A stretch of DNA of 8,403 bases from Bacteroidales bacterium UBA6360 (GTDB lineage Bacteria; Bacteroidota; Bacteroidia; Bacteroidales; UBA932). The DNA lies in the NCBI GenBank assembly GCA_002440085.1, contig DJRM01000060.1, positions 1 through 8,403 of the forward strand, read 5' to 3'. A program made the position numbers and the translations under genes. Of this stretch, positions 7,001-8,403 are shown in pieces (positions within the stretch are counted from its first letter, which is position 1; every line of letters starts with the position of its first letter). Under the pieces are notes generated by a model, which saw nothing but the letters and a program-made list of their open reading frames with translations, made no database searches and had not been told where the DNA came from.

Positions 7001-7932
7001 TGATTGCCGTTGATTTGTCCCATTGCACATCATTGGAGTCTGTAACAATAAATTTGCAGAAACTTTCTGAAATTGATTTTTCCACCTTGTCGCAGTTGGG
7101 TGTGCTTACAATATACTCAGAAAATCTTCAGACATTGGATTTGCAGAGTAATGCCAAATTGCGTTCATTATCTTGTAATAGTTGCGTGGCACTTAATGCA
7201 ATAACACTTCCAGCGACGGCTTCGTTTGTTTCCGGCTCATTTTATAATTGTAAACAAGTATCCGAGATTGATTTTACAAAGGTTCAGAATGTACGAAATC
7301 TGAGTTTTGATCACTGTGAGGCTTTAAAATCATTGGATTTGTCAAATAATCTGTCATTGCAGAATCTTAAATTAGATGTATGCACATCCTTGAACTATCT
7401 TAATTTGGGAGCCAACCCTTACCTTAAGGCATTGACGATAATTGCAGGGTGTTCGAATTGTAATATTGAAGGATTAAAGGTTGAGAAACTGACATATGCT
7501 TCAAACACTACAACTAGCAGCCTTGTTGTTAATGGTTTGCCGACATTGGCAGAAATTTATGTAAATTATTGTAACATGAAAACTCTTGATTTGAGTGGCA
7601 ATCCTCATTTAAAGAAACTGACATTGTCCGGAACGGCGATTGAGAAATTGGACCTCTCTAATAATCCTGAAGTGGAAACGGTGAATTGTTCCAGTCTCAA
7701 AATGCAGTCCCTTAATGTGACAAAATGTCCGTTGCTTAACACCCTGAATTGTCAGAACAACTATTATGAAACTCTCGACATCAGCGGCAACCCGCTGCTG
7801 ACAACACTGAACTGTTCCGGCATGACGACGCTCAAGACCTTGTTCCTTGACCAGTCCCAGCGTATCCGCTACATCACCTACGATCGCAGCACCACCTACA
7901 TTCCTGAGCAGACCGTCTTGGAATACAAATAA
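4069..7932 (+). CDS. Multidomain surface lipoprotein: 2x DUF4988/PL29-N, BACON, EF-hand, leucine-rich repeats
   Basis: This 1287-residue protein is a predicted surface lipoprotein. The signal peptide is MKKWIYAIALLYAAAVCSC with Cys19 as the likely lipidated residue (VCS before it), followed by TGYDD, whose acidic pair may serve as a surface-export signal. A coiled coil spans about 26-62. Two tandem modules (41-272 and 280-481) match the DUF4988/PL29-lyase N-terminal family and carry short Gly-X-Asp tracts. A beta-rich linker follows (484-577), then a BACON-like domain (584-677), a perfect EF-hand loop (Asp702-Glu713: DLDGDGKVSRAE), and about 20 leucine-rich repeats (716-1260). No polysaccharide-lyase catalytic domain and no obvious type IX sorting tail follow; the protein ends about 27 residues after the last repeat. 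It is probably a carbohydrate- or protein-binding adhesin, possibly trimeric through the coiled coil; this is inference. The start is set by the signal peptide; the frame's 62-codon upstream extension has none. It is followed by a terminator, so it is likely monocistronic. Confidence 0.93.
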   Translation: MKKWIYAIALLYAAAVCSCTGYDDTMLQNRVGNLEAEVLNLKELCSQMNTNISAMQSIVNALQNNDYVTGVAPVMKNGVEMGYTIMFSKSSSITIYHGSDGKDGVDGKDGRDGTDGYTPVIGVQKDSDGIYYWTLDGSWLKDISGSRIKAVGTDGKDGLNGGVDGKDGEDGKDGVDGKDGVDGKDGADGITPRLKIENDWWYISYDNGNTWTKLSKATGENGKDGKDGVDGKDGADGKDDVSGGDSFFKSVDCTDKDYVVFTLADGSQFKLPTWYAYEALRTQCNRMNTNIASLQSIVSSIEGNDYITSCTPYMENGVQIGYVIAFAKSASIIVYNGKDGAAGQDGHDGSDGKDGSSPVVGVKKDSDGVYWWTLNGEWLTDASGNRVKAQGCDGTDGKDGVDGTPGTPGADGKPGADGVTPKLKIEDGFWFVSLDDGQTYSQLGKATGADGKDGDSFFSSVTDSETKVTFVLADGTTFEVPKESGLDIVFQDSGAIRFSLGSSYRIAYTLVGADAQTSIEILCQDGLKATLEKSDETTGFVTITTPYTIVERSTVIVLVSDGRGKTMMKALNFVYDGSSDGEKGTLIITTAEPLKVGSAGGTVNVPIQTNLSYRVQIDASAAEWLTLKETVAVKSLREETLCFEAVANSGAQRRAFVHLINLADESIAQTFCITQDADQTALAETISFVDPAFEKIAVTVCDLDGDGKVSRAEALNIETLNVSGKGISDLTGIEWFTNLRVLNCSSNASLPSFNILNNTALEELNCSGCTKLSALDVSKNVALRSLNCSYCSLKKLDLSNNSALTTLNCSENSMTSLDLSHNPEVMEVDCHGNSRYWTTTATNRIRSLNLKDCSKLLILNCAYQLLASLNISDCVALTELNLSTNVLLGIDLSHNIKLRKLDCSGNKISSLNLSYNSSLTTYNFNQNPLELINAGSVLSVLDFNGWNYMSPSELMIIASGLKELSVANYYRSSSEGKLIAVDLSHCTSLESVTINLQKLSEIDFSTLSQLGVLTIYSENLQTLDLQSNAKLRSLSCNSCVALNAITLPATASFVSGSFYNCKQVSEIDFTKVQNVRNLSFDHCEALKSLDLSNNLSLQNLKLDVCTSLNYLNLGANPYLKALTIIAGCSNCNIEGLKVEKLTYASNTTTSSLVVNGLPTLAEIYVNYCNMKTLDLSGNPHLKKLTLSGTAIEKLDLSNNPEVETVNCSSLKMQSLNVTKCPLLNTLNCQNNYYETLDISGNPLLTTLNCSGMTTLKTLFLDQSQRIRYITYDRSTTYIPEQTVLEYK
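4189..4884 (+). repeat. DUF4988/PL29-N module, copy 1
   Basis: Residues 41-272 of the lipoprotein form the first copy of a module repeated at 280-481. Its parts, in order, are a helical segment ending QMNTNISAMQSIVNALQNND, a strand pair (VAPVMKNGVEMGYTIMFSKS), a Gly-X-Asp tract, TPVIGVQKDSDGIYYWTLDG, a second tract, ITPRLKIENDWWYISYDNG, a third tract, and DSFF...VVFTLADGSQFKLP. Every part has a counterpart in the same order in copy 2. Copy 1 is longer because its second and third Gly tracts are expanded. Confidence 0.85.
4360..5433 (+). repeat. Six short collagen-like Gly-X-Y tracts, mostly Gly-X-Asp
   Basis: Gly-X-Y tracts lie at about 4360-4416, 4522-4635, 4723-4785, 5077-5133, 5239-5322 and 5410-5433, each separated by folded module segments. 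Asp fills the Y position of nearly every triplet (GKD, GVD, GRD, GTD, GAD), with Gly-X-Pro only in the fifth tract. The second tract has a phase break (GLNGGVDG). Tracts of 3-12 triplets are short for a stable collagen helix alone but could act as extended, possibly trimeric, linkers. At the DNA level the second and third tracts share a 32-bp perfect direct repeat. Confidence 0.9.
4576..4607 (+). repeat. 32-bp perfect direct repeat, copy A (copy B at 4738-4769)
   Basis: Positions 4576-4607 and 4738-4769 are identical over 32 bp, beginning GACGGGAAAG and ending GGAAAGGATGG. Their offset is 162 bp (54 codons), so recombination between them would keep the reading frame while removing or duplicating one Gly tract together with the ITPRLKIENDWWYISYDNG segment. 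They lie within the collagen-like tracts of module copy 1. Confidence 0.9.
4906..5511 (+). repeat. DUF4988/PL29-N module, copy 2
   Basis: Residues 280-481 repeat copy 1: QCNRMNTNIASLQSIVSSIE, then YMENGVQIGYVIAFAKSASI, a tract, SPVVGVKKDSDGVYWWTLNG, a tract that includes GTPGTPGADGKPGADG, VTPKLKIEDGFWFVSLDDG, a short tract, and DSFFSSV...VTFVLADGTTFEVP. Similarity to copy 1 is high in protein but moderate in DNA, so the duplication is old or the copies diverged after transfer. The middle tract here is closer to classical collagen Gly-Thr-Pro triplets than any in copy 1. Confidence 0.85.
6214..7848 (+). repeat. Leucine-rich repeat array, about 21-residue period
   Basis: Residues 716-1260 contain about 20 leucine-rich repeats. 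The best-preserved units are 21 residues of the form xLxxLNCSxNxLxxLDLSxNx, for example KLRKLDCSGNKISSLNLSYNS; the LNCS and LDLS half-motifs alternate. Longer, looped units occur near 824-850, 930-985, 1040-1075 and 1120-1160. More than 20 cysteines, mostly in LxCS positions, would form a buried ladder on one face. This type is common in Bacteroidetes and Flavobacteria surface proteins and often follows an EF-hand loop as it does here. Confidence 0.92.
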
Positions 7933-7982
7933 TTACGATTGACGTTTGTCGAAAGAGCTTTCAAAGTCAGTCTCCGCATCCG

Positions 7983-8024
7983 GCACCGGCTAAGAGCATT
8001 CGCTCCGAGCCGGTGCTTCTTTTT
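7983..8024 (+). terminator. Intrinsic terminator after the lipoprotein gene
   Basis: A perfect 9-bp G/C-rich stem (GCACCGGCT at 7983-7991 with AGCCGGTGC at 8008-8016) is capped by an inner 4-bp stem (GAGC 7994-7997 with GCTC 8002-8005, ATTC loop). It is followed directly by TTCTTTTT (8017-8024). It lies 50 nt past the stop codon, so the lipoprotein mRNA very likely ends here. Confidence 0.9.
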
Positions 8025-8048
8025 ATGCGAATAATTGTCGTTAAAAGC

Positions 8049-8079
8049 TTGGACGAATGACAAAAAGGCTTATCTTTGC
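8049..8079 (+). promoter_or_regulatory. Putative Bacteroidetes promoter
   Basis: TTG (8049-8051) and TATCTTTGC (8071-8079) are separated by 19 nt and match the Bacteroidetes TTTG / TAnnTTTG(C) pattern, with a perfect -7 box. It sits just past the terminator, as expected for a new transcription unit, about 35 nt before the ATG at 8113. Confidence 0.6.
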
Positions 8080-8112
8080 ACTTGACTTGGGAGGTTTAAT
8101 TATTTAAGAACT

Positions 8113-8268
8113 ATGATTGGATTTAAATCGCAGAAAGAGACTATTTCCGGGAAGTACGCTGATGCTGTCCGGAAAGCGGCAGTTTCCAGCCGTCCCCAAG
8201 ATTATCACAAAGACACATCCTTACGAAAAGAGTTAAAAACTTCCCGTCATTCGATTAGTTGGGAATAG
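8113..8268 (+). CDS. Small ORF of unknown function (51 aa)
   Basis: An ATG at 8113 opens a 51-codon frame ending in TAG (8266-8268). The product begins MIGFKSQKETISGKYADAVR and ends RKELKTSRHSISWE. It is basic and hydrophilic, with no signal peptide, membrane segment or motif that I recognise. Support comes from the promoter at 8049-8079, which would start a transcript about 25-30 nt before the ATG. A GGGAGG (8089-8094) lies 18 nt before the ATG, too far for a normal Shine-Dalgarno. The frame stays open for 45 more codons after the TAG to the window edge, so the ORF could be a disrupted part of a longer gene. The transcript could equally be a small non-coding RNA. Confidence 0.3.
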   Translation: MIGFKSQKETISGKYADAVRKAAVSSRPQDYHKDTSLRKELKTSRHSISWE

Positions 8269-8403
8269 AGAACCATTTCTGTAACAGGCTATTCCACCTG
8301 CGCATTTTATCGAAAACTTGGTTTCTCAAATTGCTTCCCTGTCCCTCGGCAGGGGACACTCAGAATGTACGCCCCTCTTTATCGGCGGGTTGGACATTTC
8401 GGG
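8269..8403 (+). other. Unassigned end of window
   Basis: No gene is identified here. A hairpin with a 5-bp stem (GTCCC 8341-8345 with GGGAC 8353-8357) is visible but has no T-tract. The + frame in register with the 51-codon ORF is open throughout; minus-strand frames entering from the right edge all stop within 26 codons. This could be the continuation of a broken gene, an RNA gene, or intergenic sequence. Confidence 0.3.

Noticed and set aside
4069..7932. Chondroitin/hyaluronan lyase (PL29) activity
   Set aside because: Only the N-terminal accessory modules resemble PL29 proteins; the region where a catalytic domain would sit is BACON, EF-hand and LRR.
8341..8357. Second intrinsic terminator
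   Set aside because: The 5-bp stem has a 7-nt loop and is followed by ACTCAGAATG, with no T-tract.

Overview
The window looks like chromosome from a member of the Bacteroidales. Three putative promoters follow the Bacteroidetes -33/-7 type (TTG or TTTG, about 19 nt, then TAnnTTTG). Start codons mostly have A/T-rich rather than Shine-Dalgarno leaders. The large + strand protein is built from domains typical of this group (DUF4988/PL29-lyase N-terminal modules, BACON, EF-hand plus leucine-rich repeats). A genus cannot be named from the sequence alone.

Positions 1-3734 hold a tightly packed minus-strand cluster. Read in its own direction it is: a GT2 polyprenol-phosphate sugar transferase (3693-2947), an EamA/DMT transporter (2922-1996), tadA tRNA adenosine deaminase (1964-1482), a YqaA/DedA-like membrane protein (1482-1045), fabD (1007-84), and probably the first codons of another gene (23-1). 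Gaps are 24-60 nt, and tadA and the YqaA gene overlap by one base (TAATG), so this is probably one operon. A promoter candidate lies directly before the first gene. These are housekeeping functions (lipid synthesis, tRNA editing, envelope glycosylation, membrane transport) without an obvious shared pathway.

Positions 3735-4068 are a divergent promoter region and a roughly 300-nt untranslated leader, with several small hairpins and a possible pseudoknot just before the next start codon.

Positions 4069-7932 encode one 1287-residue predicted surface lipoprotein. Its order is: lipoprotein signal peptide, coiled coil, two tandem copies of a DUF4988/PL29-N-terminal module interleaved with short collagen-like Gly-X-Asp tracts, a beta-sandwich-like linker, a BACON-like domain, one canonical EF-hand loop, and about 20 leucine-rich repeats with an LNCS/LDLS ladder. 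It has no recognisable catalytic lyase domain and no evident type IX secretion tail. The core of the repeat region is far more A/T-rich than the rest of the gene, which suggests modular recombination. This gene is the accessory, adhesin- or binding-type element of the window.

Positions 7933-8403 hold a strong intrinsic terminator (7983-8024), a good Bacteroidetes promoter (8049-8079), and a 51-codon ORF (8113-8268) of unknown nature. The ORF's frame stays open beyond its TAG stop to the window end.
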